DNA of 64,000 nucleotides from Tamarix chinensis (GCA_030549775.1 CM060175.1:47551915-47615914); one strand, 5' to 3'; shown: positions 35,456-47,797, counted from the stretch's first letter. The notes: a model not told the origin generated them from the letters alone. Made by a program: numbers and translations.

Positions 35456-36920
35456 GTTTTCCCTCCCCTTATTCCTCACTTCCACATGGTGGACAATGTG
35501 GTATCCAAGCATGAGGGATTCATTTTTCTTTCTTTCTTAGTTGTTGCCTGTTTTCTATTGTTTCTTGTTTTCTTGATTTCTTTTTCTATTCTTCTTTCCC
35601 TTATGTTTTCTGTTGTTGTTTTGCAAAGTGAATGCATATGATGACCAAATGATAGAACTTTCTACATAACCTAATCATGCACTAGTAAAACCCATGAATT
35701 GTGAGCTATTAGAACTGATATTTTTTTAAAAAAATTGCTTATAACGCAAATCCCCCTAAGTGATAGACTCTCAAACCACTTATTATTATAACACTCTAAT
35801 GGTTTATCTTCATAGACTTACCTATCCCGACTAAGATTTAGGAGATAAGGCTCGTAGCAAAGAACTAGTGAGACTTAGAGCCTTATAAACTGTCCACCTT
35901 TATGTAGTCTTACATCTTCTAATTGTGTGTTCTCTCCTCTAATATGAGAAACTAGAACTTGCAGACATTCTCTTTGAAATTGCATACAACTTATGCATGC
36001 ATTAGTGTGATAGATGCATACATTTTCTTTGTTAGCTATTTTAGCCATAACCACCAAATAACACTTGTTTTCCTTTTTGTTTAACCCTTTTGAGCCTAGG
36101 CCTTTCCCTTCGTTTACCTACATACTAGTTTTTCTTCTAAGAAACTACCCTACCTTGGTCTAAAAACTAGGGAGCGGTAGCTAATAGATTTTATTGTGGT
36201 AGACAGGGTAAAAAAAACAAGCATTGGGGTATCTTCTTCTTTTTATCTAAAAAAAGTAAAAATAGAAAAGTTGCATTTATTTCCATTTGTATCATCTAAT
36301 TCTTTTTATATATATATATATATATATAAAGGAGGGAGCCTTGGTGTGTAAGTAAGTGTGATTAGAAAGTTTCCTATTCTGATTTGGATTTGTAGTTACT
36401 GCTCTTCTAGTTTTAGGCCTATAGCTACATTCCTAGATCTATCCTACATTTTCACCCTAGCCCTGTTACAACCCTATAAAGACCTCTTGATTTTTATAAT
36501 GCATAATGTCTTTAAGCGGTGAAGAAGAAGAGTTTCTACAAGCATATGGGCCATCATCATTAGATAGGTGAGTATTGAGTGACATTATTATCCCTGCAAA
36601 CACATATGAGCGCATAGTGTCTCCACTTAACTAAAGATAGTAAGTTTGTGGCCTTTTTTGACCTATGTTTTCTTGAGACGACATTTACACAACCCTAAAC
36701 CGCATTAGAGTGTCATAATAATTCTGATTTGTGTGTCCATGCTGAAGGGTTGTCTCACTTTATTTTTCTATACTACTATTTCCACTCGCAATATGGGTGG
36801 AACTATACTTTGTATGCCATGTTTATGTTGTTGGTCCTATCATCTGAGGCTTTGCTATCATTCTGCTCATTATGTTGTTATGTGTTTCTATGTTTTCTTG
36901 GGGACAAGAAAAGTATAAGA
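35456..36920 (+). other. Athila 3' untranslated internal region
   Basis: No conserved protein. It includes a (TA)n run at 36306-36329 and ends with TTTTCTTGGGGACAAGAAAA, a phrase typical just before Athila 3' LTRs. Confidence 0.55.
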
Positions 36921-36930
36921 ATAGGGGAGT
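36921..36930 (+). promoter_or_regulatory. Polypurine tract
   Basis: ATAGGGGAGT lies directly before the inferred 3' LTR start TGATAAAGGG. Plus-strand DNA synthesis would start here. The match to the usual Athila TTTGGGGGAG is imperfect. Confidence 0.6.
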
Positions 36931-37427
36931 TGATAAAGGGAATTTTCCCCCTATTTTTACCTCTCTTTCCCTTAGCTCTAGGGCTTCATTTAATCTCTTT
37001 TACACATTTTGCTATGGTTTTGGTCTATTATTTGCACTACCATTTTCTTAAGCCTTATGTTGTAGGATTTTCCCATAAAAACACCAAGACTAAGAAAGGA
37101 TTGCTTATTTTTAGAGCAAAGCACCTAGCAAGGAAACCTTGGGAGGAGAGTGCATCGACCCAACATGCTTATGGAAGTGCATTAAAGATATAAGAGCCAA
37201 AATATATGCCAAGAAATCCTTAAGAAGACTCAAAAGGGGAGTGCACAGTCGGATGCACATCCAGCTACATAGTCGTACAACACTCCCTTGTGTTTATAGA
37301 AGAAAACAGAATCGCATGGCCCGGCCATGCTAGACCTGCACGACCGTCCGAAATTCTGAACTGAAAAGTCAAGGCTAAAAATAGTGCACTTCCAGGCCAT
37401 GCAAAGTCAGAATTTCCAAATTGCCGA
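36931..37427 (+). repeat. Athila 3' LTR, left part
   Basis: Begins TGATAAAGGG. From 37100 it matches the 5' LTR (26116 onward). It is interrupted after TTGCCGA at 37427 by the nested L element. Together with 42685-43721 it gives an LTR of about 1.53 kb. Confidence 0.8.
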
Positions 37428-37696
37428 TGTAATACCCCAAAAATCCTAATTTAGGAATTATGGCAAAATAATGATTTATTAGAGAAAATTTAGAAAATAG
37501 ATTACTTTATTAAATAAAGAGGAAATTAATTGAGGAAAATAAAGAGAAAGTAATAAATAAATTATTTAGAAAATTTTGGATATTTTACTAATCAAAATGA
37601 AAGTAGAGGAAAATTTCCCAAAATAGCCAAAATTAATCTAAAAAGGGAATTAAATTATTATTATAATAATTTTTAAATATTCAAGAAAATAAATAA

Positions 37697-37731
<35 letters not shown>

Positions 37732-37789
37732 TATAAAATAATAACCCAAAATACCCCAATTTCCCCATAAGTTACTTTATTTATTTTCC

Positions 37790-39115
37790 CATCCTATTTC
37801 TTTTCTTATTTTCCCTTTTCTTTTTTTTTTCTCCCCCTCCTCTTTTTTTTCTTTCTTCCCCCCGGCTATGCCAGCCCACCGGCCCAGATCCTTCTCTTCC
37901 CCCGTCTCGCGTGCCAAGCCCGCCCAGCCTCTTCCCCCTCCTCTTTCCCTTCCCGCGGCCCAGCGCCGTTCGACGCCTCCCCGTGCATCCAAATGCAGCG
38001 TTTTGGCCATCCTTCCACTGAGACGCTGCGTTCCGATTACTCAAGATAGCCATTGCCAAACGAGCAACTCGACGTAGCGCTTTGTCCCCTATACTGTTAA
38101 AACGCCGCGTTTCGGTTTAAACCTTATAAACGTCGCCGAACCGGCCGGTTTCCCCCTTCTTTTTCTCTTTCCCCTGGACCACCGGTCCACCCTACCTGTC
38201 TTCTTCCCAGCCCGACCTGCAACGTCGACTTGCAGCCCTGATTCTGCCGGCAGCCACCAGCCAACGACCGGCCGCCCTCACCTGCCCCTCTCCCTGTCAT
38301 TTTCTTCCTCTTTTCAACCCCGACCAAGTCCCTCTCTCCCCTTCCCACGTGCCCATCTCTTTCCCTTTTCTTCTCCCCCTTCCCGACCTAACCTGCCATG
38401 GCAGGACCTGCATCGCCTAGCACCGGTCGGCCACCTGCACACCTGCCCCGCTCGTCTCCTTCTTCCCTTGTCGTTTTCCCCTCCCAATTGCCTATAAATA
38501 CCCCCCATTGACAGCCATAAATCAGCTCCCTCCTTCGATTTTGCCTCGAAACCCTGCCTCTCCGCCGCCTCAAAAAGATGGGATTTCCGCCGCCACCGGT
38601 GACCTCCACCGCCACCTCTTCCCACCTGGATCTTCCCTGCAACTCCCTCGACAAAACCAATCCACCACCACCCTCCGCCTTTCCCTGCACGTGCCGCCCT
38701 AGCCGTGCAAAGTTCCCATCCCGAAACCACCACCTCCAGCCTTCGCCGCCTTTGCGCCGCCTTCCACCGCCAACCCGGCCGCAGCCAGCGCCTCCTCCAG
38801 CCTTCAAAATGTCCAGCAGACCTCCCTCTACCTTCCCATACCGCCATCTTCCCCTGCCTCCCTCTCCTTCTACCTCCCCCATTTTCCACCTCTCTCCACC
38901 ACCCTCGGCCGCCGCGCTAACCACCGCGCGCCGCCACCCCTTGCCACCCACCACCCTGACTCCACTCCCCTTCACCTGCTGTTTCTTTCCCCACCTCAAA
39001 CTTCTCTTTTCCTCCTTCCATCCAGCCCCCACCTTGATCTTTTCCCTTCTCTTCCTCCTCCACCACCGCCGCAGTCGCCGCCACGCGCCGTCGCCGGACC
39101 ACCACCGACCTTAGG
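37790..39115 (+). other. GC-rich pyrimidine block of family L
   Basis: Strong C+T bias with many CCGCC and CACCGCC triplets. It opens long frames on both strands (178 codons plus, 191 and 214 codons minus), all Pro/Ser/His-rich or Gly/Arg-rich. I see no domain, and the frames are not kept in the copies at 17700 and 23500, so I do not call genes. It could act as promoter or leader of the element. Confidence 0.6.
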
Positions 39116-39149
39116 TGGTTTCCAATTTACCCAAACCCTAATATTTCCT

Positions 39150-39260
39150 TTCTATAACTGTTATTAAATTTTAACTACTATTAATGATATTATACTTAAT
39201 ATTATCATTATTATTATTACTTTTATTATTATTATTATTTATTATATATTACTATTATTA

Positions 39261-39306
<46 letters not shown>

Positions 39307-39850
39307 TACTACTAATGATATTATCATTATTATTATTACTAACAACTTAGTGTTAATATAGTTACCTCCTTTGTTATTATTATTATTATCATTACTATTA
39401 TTGCTATTACTCAACCTAACCTTATGATTTTCCTAACCAATAATACTATTATCATCAATAATGGTCTAAGACTTTAGGGTTAATGTGATTAAGACTTCCC
39501 TCATTTGCTATTATTACCACTATTAACCTCACTATTATTTTTACTAATAATACCAAACGCTAGCCATGGTTTATTTTTTTCATTATCTTTACTATTACTA
39601 TTATTATTATTATTCCTATTATTGTGACCAAAAACATTTGAACCCTTATATTATAACTATTTAAAAATATACAACTTTTATCATTATCATCTTTTGGAAT
39701 ATTTTACTTGTTGGTATTGTAAGTAGTATATTATTATTTTGACCCTAACACTATTATTAGACTTAGTCTTAAAAACGCTAGGGTTTCTATCACTATAAAC
39801 ATTAGTGTCACTATTATTAGTTTTATTATTATTATTATCACTATTTTTCT
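39150..39850. repeat. (ATT)n-rich zone with microsatellite
   Basis: Mostly ATT/ATC triplets, purest at 39204-39312. The truncated copy has the same zone at 24580-24870. Confidence 0.85.
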
Positions 39851-41417
39851 ATAGTTAGCATGAACATTACTATTATAAGAATAGGGCTAACGAGTCTAAT
39901 AATATAGGTGTAACAATAAGTATTAAAAATAAACATGATTTGACTAGTAATATTTAGTATTTTAATTTTAAGGTAAAAACCCTAACTTTTGTATAATAAC
40001 CCCTCTAGTAATAAGAACCTTAATCCTAAACTAGAATAAGGATTGATGGCACTTTTGAGGGAAACTAATACTTAGTATTTTCCCCTTTTATATGTAATCC
40101 TAACCAAAGCCCTAAGGAGTTAGAAGAGCGTGCTCCAAGCCCGGCGTCGCCTTAGGTAAGGATGAAGCTATGTCCTTATGTTATGTGTGATGTAATGTGT
40201 GGGTGAATGATGAGCATGCCATGTTGATATGTATTATGCATGTGTTATGAATAACCTGTTTTGTGCAGCGCAGCGTCGATTATGAGGTATGTTATATGTG
40301 CCTTATATTACACGTGTATGACATGTTCCATATTTGATGTTGATGTTGATGGTGTGACTTGTTATGGCCCTCTAGGACATGCATGCTAGGGTTTTGGATA
40401 GCATGAAATGATAATAAAAGAACAACGGGGAAGTGGACGTTTGGGGAGTTTGCATGGGGGGGACTAGACCTTGCATGGGCATGATTCCTCACGTGTGGAA
40501 AGTTGATTTGGATTATAAGTGAGAGTTTGGGGGAGTCTTGGAGTGGTTGGTAACTTGGTATGAAAAATAGTACGTAAGTTGGTGCGTAAGAAGCCTTATT
40601 AGGGTTTTGCGTGTAAGTGGGTGTTGGGGAGTCTGCATGGTGTATTTGAATTACGCATGGGGATGAATCTTACGTGAGGAAAGTTGATTTAGGGCGTAAA
40701 TGAGATAATGTCAAAGTTATGGGCCCATTGGAGACTTTGATGTAAAATAGTACGTAGGCGGATGTAAGGGTATCTAAGGGACCCAATTAGGGTTTTGGGG
40801 GAAAAATGAGGAATTTGAAGGGTACAATGGTAAAGGCGATTAAGGAAGGGTGGAGTATGGGGTTGAGAGTGAGAGTCCACTTGTATGAAGGATGAGTATG
40901 GGATTCTAAGTAAGAGAAGAGGTTTTGGGGCAAAGAGGAGAGGTTACTTGGAGAGGAAGTAAAGTGCTAGGGTTTGGTGTGGCCAACTAGGGTTCAGCGG
41001 TCACATGCGGAGTTGGGGAACAAAGAGATATATTTTGGAAAATTCTTAGTAGAGACGGGATGCGAGACAAGGAACAAAGTAAAGTAAGGATAAGTAAGAA
41101 GGGGTTGGGCTATATAGGCCCAAATTAGGGTTTTCCAAGGAGGAGCCCTAGAAGGGTGAGGACATGCGGGACCGATATCGTTGTGTTAAGGTTAGCCCAC
41201 ATTCTCGAGAGAGCGTGCCCTTACTGCGTCTCCTAATGTATAAGAGTGAGAGGGGATGGACATCGGGCGTGAGAAGGGGAGAACCGTCTCAAGGTATGGG
41301 ACGGGCCTCCTCGAAGGGAAGGAGTAGAGAGTCGTAGACATGCATGTCAAGGGTGGAACCTCATTTAATAATATATGAATAATACATTAACTACTTAAAG
41401 AGTAAGATTGTTGAGCC

Positions 41418-42002
41418 GGGCCCAGACCGATCCACCGACATAATAGTGGACAGGTGTCGGGGTGCCCTAGACACCGATCCACCGGCATATAATAGTGGTT
41501 AGGTGTGTTTTGCCCTATAAGTGACCGATCCACCGGCTATAATAGTGGGGGATCTCGAGCTCAGCAAACCAAACAGTATTTTGTAAGTAAGTCATGGGAA
41601 AGATACTATATACTTACAGTGGAACACCATGAGAGTCGGGGCCAGACCGATCCACCGGCATAATAGTGGCCAGGAGCGTTGTGCCCTGGAGACCGATCCA
41701 CCGGCATATAATAGTGGTTAGGTGCGTTCTGCCCTATAAGTGACCGATCCACCGGCTATAATAGTGGGGTTCCCGTACTCGCATGGATTAATAAAGATTA
41801 TGGCATGAAATGACTTACAAATAAATCATGGAAAGATACGTTATAATCACAGTGAAACACCATGAGAGTTGGGGCCAGACCGATCCACCGGCATAATAGT
41901 GGCCAGGAGTGTTCTGCCTTGGAGACCGATCCATCGGCATAAAATAGTGGTTAGGTGTGTTTTGCCCTATAAGTGACCGATCCACCGGTCATAATAGTGG
42001 GG
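41418..42002 (+). repeat. Higher-order CCACCGGC...GTGG array
   Basis: Three blocks (GACCGATCC at 41425, 41645 and 41878, spacing about 220-233 bp) each hold three variants of GACCGATCCACCGGC with ATAATAGTGG, differing in spacer (CATAATAG, CATATAATAG, CTATAATAG) and followed by a linker with ACACCATGAGAGT. The short inverted pair CCAC/GTGG occurs in every unit. Confidence 0.8.
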
Positions 42003-42536
42003 TTCCCGCATTCTCATGGATTCATAACGATTATGATGTGAATCGACTATAATTATCAGATTTATAAAAAGAAGAAGTTGGGTTGGACTATAACCGACCT
42101 ACATCATCCATAATATTACATGTTGCTTATGTGATTGTGTTGTGTGTGTTATGTTGTATGATGGTATGCTTGGCCTTAGCGCACTTGCGCCCTTACTCAG
42201 TATTAGACCCATACTGATACTACCTTGATTGAATGGGTCCTGTGATGATCCACTGATGATGGGGAGCAGACTTCCTGTGCAGGTTTATGATCGGGTACTA
42301 TCTTGGGGTGGAATGCTTGACTTGAGTGAGTAGGCGATCCGGATATTGGTCCCTTGGGATCTGTTTTATTTAGCTATATTTTGTACTATGCTTCTTGTTT
42401 TGAAACCGTACTCTTAAGTTGTATTCTTAAACGATATTCTAACTGTTGTTGATTCGTTTTTTCGTGAATGACCTATGTTAACTATGAACCTATGTTGTGA
42501 TGATTCTTACTTAACGATTGTTTAGTTTAGCCTTAG

Positions 42537-42582
42537 CACTTAGTATCGGAACGGTAGGAGTGAACCGGTCTGGTACTAAGTG
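42537..42582 (+). other. Conserved stem-loop of family L (nested copy)
   Basis: Left arm CACTTAGTATCGGAACGG and right arm CCGGTCTGGTACTAAGTG, with a 10-base loop. About 15 of 18 positions pair directly, and two of the rest are transitions. It lies about 100 bases from the 3' end. Confidence 0.7.
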
Positions 42583-42684
42583 TGGCGGTAATACCCCCAA
42601 GTTTACGATTTTAATTCTTTCACTTCTGCTAAACCTTTTGATTTAAAAAAAATTCAGTAGTAAATTTGGGGGTGTTACAGCCGA

Positions 42685-43721
42685 GAGCTGAGTAATTATA
42701 TGGGCAGGCCTTATAAGGGTTGCACGGTCGTGCAGTAGCTATCTTCCCCACGATCTACGTGCGTGACATGGCTAGCGTGATAGGAAATTTTATGGCATGC
42801 CTCAGGGACTTCTTAAGGAGAGAGAAAGGAAATTTTAGAAGAGTCTAAGACCCCTCATTACCGAGGATAGCTTTATGTAATAGTTTGTTCCTTTAGTTTT
42901 AATCTTTTGGGAGATTCATTTGTATAATTCATGTACGACAGGTTCGAATCAACATTGCACTCTTCCAAGTTATAGTTATTTCAATCTAATTCTTCTTCTT
43001 TTTATCTATTGCATTATTATTATGCTCATCATGCTATTTATTTTGTTTATTTTATTCACAAGTATAAGTGAGTAATCTCCTTTCTAGGATTGGACTTAGG
43101 TACTGTTTTGGTAATCGATATGATGAAATAATGTATTATGTTATATGATTGGTTCATTGATACTTTTATATATGCTAGATTTAATTGTTATAAAGTGGAT
43201 TTGATAAAATCTGACCTCCACAGATGTAATCTACAACTAAAAGGCTGAGATTATTATTGGAAATTAGCATATATACAGGAATTTAAGTAATCACAAAAGC
43301 AAATGTTTAATTCTTAGGGATTTTATAATTGGTGATGCTTAATGGGTTTGATTTAATTTGTGAGTCATGAAAGTAGTCGGAAAATTAGATTAAATATGTT
43401 TTTAGACCTTGAAAGAGGCTAATGAATATTATTTAACCAATTATGCACAGTTAGTGAATTAATCTATGGCATAAGTATTGTTTCATTATTGATTATTAAT
43501 TCGGAGACTGAAGTTCAATCCTAGGTTTCATTCTCATTATTTAGTATTCGTAAGTTAGAAAGCTTTTTGTAATTATTCTTTTGATCCGAACGTATACCTC
43601 TGCTTTTTTATAGATTTAGATAGTTAAAATAGTAAAGAAGTGTGATCAATTACGAAGTCTCTATAGGATACAACCTTGAAATGCTATAATGAATCCATGT
43701 GCTTGTGGAAATAGCACAACA
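42685..43721 (+). repeat. Athila 3' LTR, right part
   Basis: Continues the LTR after the nested insertion and ends GGAAATAGCACAACA. It aligns with 26440-27514. The flank after it (CTACG) does not match the flank left of the 5' LTR. Confidence 0.8.
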
Positions 43722-44129
43722 CTACGACATGTATCCTTACCAACAAGGACACCGAGCTCTATGCAAGTAAATCCTAAACTTCCTCCACCAAGATTATGGG
43801 AAAAAACCTATTAAAATGAGATAATATATAATTAGTATCATAGATTATAATTAAGGGGAAAATTAAGCTAAAGGATGGTAAAAATGGAAATAATAGAAAT
43901 CAAATGGAAGCTTGAGTTGCGTGGAAGTACGGTGGAAGCTCTTATGGTGCTATAGTGGTGTTTGGATGATGTTTAGATGTGATAAAAGAGAAGAACGACT
44001 GACAAGGAGGAGAAACATGAGCATGCAATAGGCAATGCACACTTAGGCTAAGAGTTGGTAAGTCGCATAGGCAAGCTATATGAAGGAGGCATGGCCATGT
44101 GAATACATCGCACACACAGGTGAGAAAGA
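43722..44129. other. Non-coding, nothing recognised
   Basis: Sequence right of the Athila element, with no similarity to the L element on its left. The 150-codon minus-strand ORF over 43942-44394 is Cys/His/Leu-rich, has no motif I know and overlaps repeat C. Confidence 0.4.
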
Positions 44130-45420
44130 ATAGGGTCAAAAGGGTGTGCATGAGGTTGTGTGTGGCATGTTCAAGTATGCACGAGCAAACTATGTGAGCA
44201 TGCACATGCGTGCAATGAGGGAAAAGAATGGTACATGGTTGTGCAAAAGACCATGCCCAAGTCGTAAGCCTCACGAAGAAAAAAAGGCTCGATAGGTTGG
44301 TTGCTTGATAGAAAATGGGCAGCAATTGAGGAAAATAAATGAGGGAGGGATAGAGGATAAAGTAGTATATATATGTGTGTAGGGTGGCATGCAAATAGAG
44401 AATGGTAGGGGAAGGTGATGATGTTGATGGTTATGAGCGTGATAGAGGATGATGGTGCAGTAGAGGCATGAGGAGTGGAGAAAAATTCAAGGAGATGAGA
44501 TGGGAAATGATGGTTGAGATGAGAATTGTGTGTGTTGAAGAGGTTAAGGATTACACATGCAATTAAGGATTACACATGCAAGATAGGAGAAGGAGCATAA
44601 GAAATCAACATAGAAGAAGGAAGAAAAAGGAAAAAGGAGAAGGAAAAGAAAAAGGCTGAAAGGCTTAAGTTAGGATTTAGATTAAATTTTGAATAGCTAA
44701 CGTAGGTAAGATTAAAGATTTAAATCAACCGGAATTAAAGTTAGGTTAAGAAACTATAAATTACCTAGGTTAAATATTATGATTAGGTTAAGATTTTGAT
44801 ATTAAAGAATTAGGGTAAGGCTAAAATAAATTTTTTTAGATTAGAATTGGATTAAAGTATTAATTATATAGGATTATGTTCAGTTAAAATCCGGGGGTAT
44901 ATATATATATATTAAGAAAGCCAACGCAACAAGAATGAGGGGAAACAAAGGAGAAACAAAGCTGCTAGAGGTGTTGGAAGTTGTTGTGATAATAAACTTT
45001 GCACAATCAGTCGTAGAGTCAAAAATGGGGGAAAATTGGGATTTGAGTGGAGTGGAAATGGAATTGAATGCATGATTTTCTGGGCATAAACAGGTTGATA
45101 CCAATTTATAAAAAAAGTTTTGTGATTAACTTGTTACACACTTGAATGAAATCATATAATAATAAAGTATAGAAATAGGTTGAGTGTGTAAGAGTTTTAT
45201 AATAAAAATTATGACTAATGTACTTTTAACTAAGATTGAGGTTGAAAGAAGGTAACTAAGATACCAATATGATTAGCATATAGTGAAGGGTTGGTTGAGA
45301 TCAAAAGAGATAGCTAGAAGTTTAGTTACAATTAGTTTCATAAATTAAATGGTAAAAAAATGCACATGATATGTAAGTTTTGGAGGAAACAAAATAGCAA
45401 GCAAACTCTAAAATTTATGA
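44130..45420 (-). repeat. Repeat family C, copy 2
   Basis: Longer copy of the repeat at 14801-15800. It contains about 300 bases (44170-44460) missing from copy 1. Both copies share a minus-strand phrase reading NSISTPLKSQFSPIF, but stops and indels nearby argue against a gene. Confidence 0.6.
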
Positions 45421-46189
45421 AAATTTGTGGAAAGGTGCAAAATATTTTTCGAAGTCCACATATATAAAAATATTGGATATTAGAATTGGTATGAATCTTG
45501 ATGGAGTAGAAACATGCTAAAATGGCAAAATAAAATAATCTGTGGAAGCATATACTTTCATAAATGTACAAAAAAAAAATAATGAAAGGTTCAAATTACC
45601 AAGAATAAATGTAGATTAATTTTAGAAAATCAAATATATATCAAAATATTTGATATTAGAATTGGTTTGAAAATCATCTAATGGAAATCGAGCAAAAAAA
45701 AAGGAAAATTAAATAATTAACAAAATTTTATTTTTCTGCTAATGGGAAGAAATGATAAGCTAAAGGTCCAAATGGGTTCCGGTTGATATAGAAATATTTT
45801 AAATAATAAATATGTAAAAAAATTTGTATTCGTTCAAAGTTCAAATGAATTTAAATGGATAAAATGATTAAAATTGTTTAATTCCACAATTTTTTTTTTT
45901 ACAATTTAACGATTTGAAAGAAATCGGTAGCTGAAGATAGAACGAAATGAATTGATAAACTTATAAATAATTTAAGAATGAGTTATAAATTTTGGACAAG
46001 TCCAAAAAAATATATAAAAATGATAATTTTTCGCAAACGACTAAAATAAACTATGTAAGTCTCGACATTAATAAGAATGACTTGGAAATTTATATTAATT
46101 GAAAATTTTAGAAACATATTATGAAAAAAAATTACATAAAAATTAACGTTAAGGAAAAAAAAGTTACACTAATATTTTATTAATTCGTC
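45421..46189. other. AT-rich non-coding stretch with an internal direct repeat
   Basis: The phrase ATTGGATATTAGAATTGGTA (about 45471) recurs as ATTTGATATTAGAATTGGTT (about 45648) with similar flanks, so a unit of about 175 bp is duplicated. Nothing coding. Confidence 0.45.
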
Positions 46190-47530
46190 AAAAAAAATCT
46201 ATTTAATATAAATATTACCTTGGTATTTAATTCAAAATTTACCAAACTCCATTTAATTATTGATGACATAATTAATATTTTATGAATTTGCATAATGGTT
46301 AATCAATTTAATTCAAAATGTACCAAAAGTTATGTAATCCAATTTCTACAATGGTTAATCAATGAATTACTGTAAGAGAGAGAGTGTGTGTCTCTATATA
46401 TATATAACCAATTAATAACCAAGTAATTTGTACTAGAATTCAAAATTTTCAAACCGCATTTACTTACTGGTACCATAACCAGTATTTTATGAACTTGTCA
46501 AAATTCATCTAATTACTATAAATACTACCTTGGTATTTAATTATCAATTTCTCAAAAGTTATTTAATTCAAAATTTGGCTACCAATTATGCAACTAATAT
46601 TACCTTGGTATTTAATTCAAAATTTTCCAAACTCCATTTAATTATTGATGACATAATTAATATTTTATGAATTTGCATAATGGTTAATCGATTTAATTCA
46701 AAATGTACTAAAAGTTATTTAATCCAATTTCTACAATGGTTAATCAATGAATTACTGTAAGAGAGAGTGTGTGTGTCTCTATAATATATATAACCAATTA
46801 AGTACCAAGTAATTTGTACTAGAATTCAAAATTTTCAAACCGCATTTAGTTACCGGCACCATAACCAGTATTTTATGAACTTGTCAAAATTCATCTAATT
46901 ACTATAAATATTAATTTGGTATTTAATTAAAAATTTATCAAAAGTTATTTAATTCAAATTTTGGCTACCAATTATGCAACTAATATTACCTTGGTATTTA
47001 ATTCAAAATTTACCAAACTCCATTTAATTATTGATGACATAATTAATATTTTATGAATTTGCATAATGGTTAATCGATTTAATTCAAAATGTACTAAAAG
47101 TTATTTAATCCAATTTCTACAATGGTTAATCAATGAATTACTGTAAGAGAGAGTGTGTGTGTCTCTATAATATATATAACCAATTAAGTACCAAGTAATT
47201 TGTACTAGAATTCAAAATTTTCAAACCGCATTTAGTTACTGGCACCATAACCAGTATTTTATGAACTTCTCAAAATTCATCTAATTACTATAAATATTAA
47301 TTTGGTATTTAATTAAAAATTTATCAAAAGTTATTTAATTCAAATTTTGGCTACCAATTATGCAACTAATATTGTAAAAATTTGCCAAAAGTCATCTAAT
47401 TCACTTATTGAGTATTTAATTTAACACTTACCAAATATTATTTAATTATCATATAGCTAATATCAAATTAAAAAATTAGCAAAAGTGATTTTATAGGAGA
47501 TCATCTTTATAGATGGTATATATAGTATAG
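46190..47530 (+). repeat. AT-rich repeat family R, copy 4, with ~385-bp tandem triplication
   Basis: Three units start at ATATTACCTTGGTATTTAAT near 46210, 46595 and 46984, spaced about 385 and 388 bases. Each contains GAGAGAGTGTGTGTGTCTC and a (TA)n stretch. The tail carries AGCAAAAGTGATTTTATAGG and the near-palindrome ATCATCTTTATAGATGGT. Bases 47545-47660 continue with sequence shared with 54840-54945 downstream of the nucleoporin gene. Confidence 0.8.
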
Positions 47531-47790
47531 GGGTAAATTCAATTTTCAAGGATCTTAATTTTCAATTGCAATCCAAGACTTACAAGGAAAGAATCTAATA
47601 AATATATAACTTTAAAATAAATAAAAAAGGTTAACGGTAAAAATCAATATTTAAGAATGGTCGTAAGTGGTAACTGCCAATAATGTTTGAAATATTTGAG
47701 GAAATGAATATGTACATGTCTATACACTAATAAAGTTACTATTGAAAAAGGAAGGTAAAAAAAGGGTTACAATTCTTCCTTAAATTTTAA

Positions 47791-47797
47791 TATAAAG
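47791..47797 (+). promoter_or_regulatory. Possible TATA box of the NUP1-like gene
   Basis: TATAAAG lies 118 bases before the start codon, followed by a leader with a CTCTCTCTTTCTCTCC tract common in plant 5' UTRs. The position is plausible but not proven. Confidence 0.35.

Larger units (their letters stand above)
37428..42679 (+). mobile_element. Complete family L element nested in Athila LTR, GCCGA target duplication
   Basis: A 5252-bp insertion, TGTAATACCCC...GGGGGTGTTACA, flanked by GCCGA at 37423-37427 and 42680-42684. The interrupted 3' LTR aligns with the uninterrupted 5' LTR across the site, which proves the boundaries. Order: AT-rich head with (TA)n (37701-37727), GC-rich pyrimidine block (37790-39115) ending ACCTTAGGTGGT, an (ATT)-rich zone (39150-39850), a purine-leaning region with GGACATGCATGC, a higher-order CCACCGGC...GTGG array (41418-42002) and a 3' stem-loop (42537-42582). 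It encodes no retrotransposon protein. Many intact CpG sites in the pyrimidine block suggest it is the youngest L copy here. Confidence 0.9.
26116..43721 (+). mobile_element. Athila-type Ty3/gypsy retrotransposon, degenerate, with nested insertion
   Basis: A full-length but inactive plant LTR retrotransposon. Order: truncated 5' LTR (26116-27514), tRNA-Asp-type primer site, gag, protease, RT, RNase H, integrase, an Athila-specific downstream ORF, polypurine tract and 3' LTR (36931-43721, split by a 5.25-kb L element). The integrase-last pol order is that of Ty3/gypsy; the primer site and the downstream ORF point to Athila. Stops and frameshifts occur throughout. The outer flanks do not show matching 5-bp duplications, which fits the loss of the left end of the 5' LTR. 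Confidence 0.9.

Noticed and set aside
36729..37193. 154-codon plus-strand ORF
   Set aside because: It crosses the Athila polypurine tract and the start of the 3' LTR, so it cannot be an independent gene; the hydrophobic look reflects T-rich sequence.
38314..39114. Open frames of 178-214 codons on both strands in the GC-rich block
   Set aside because: Low-complexity composition (Pro/Ser/His or Gly/Arg), overlapping on both strands, with no domain and no conserved frame in sister copies of the element.
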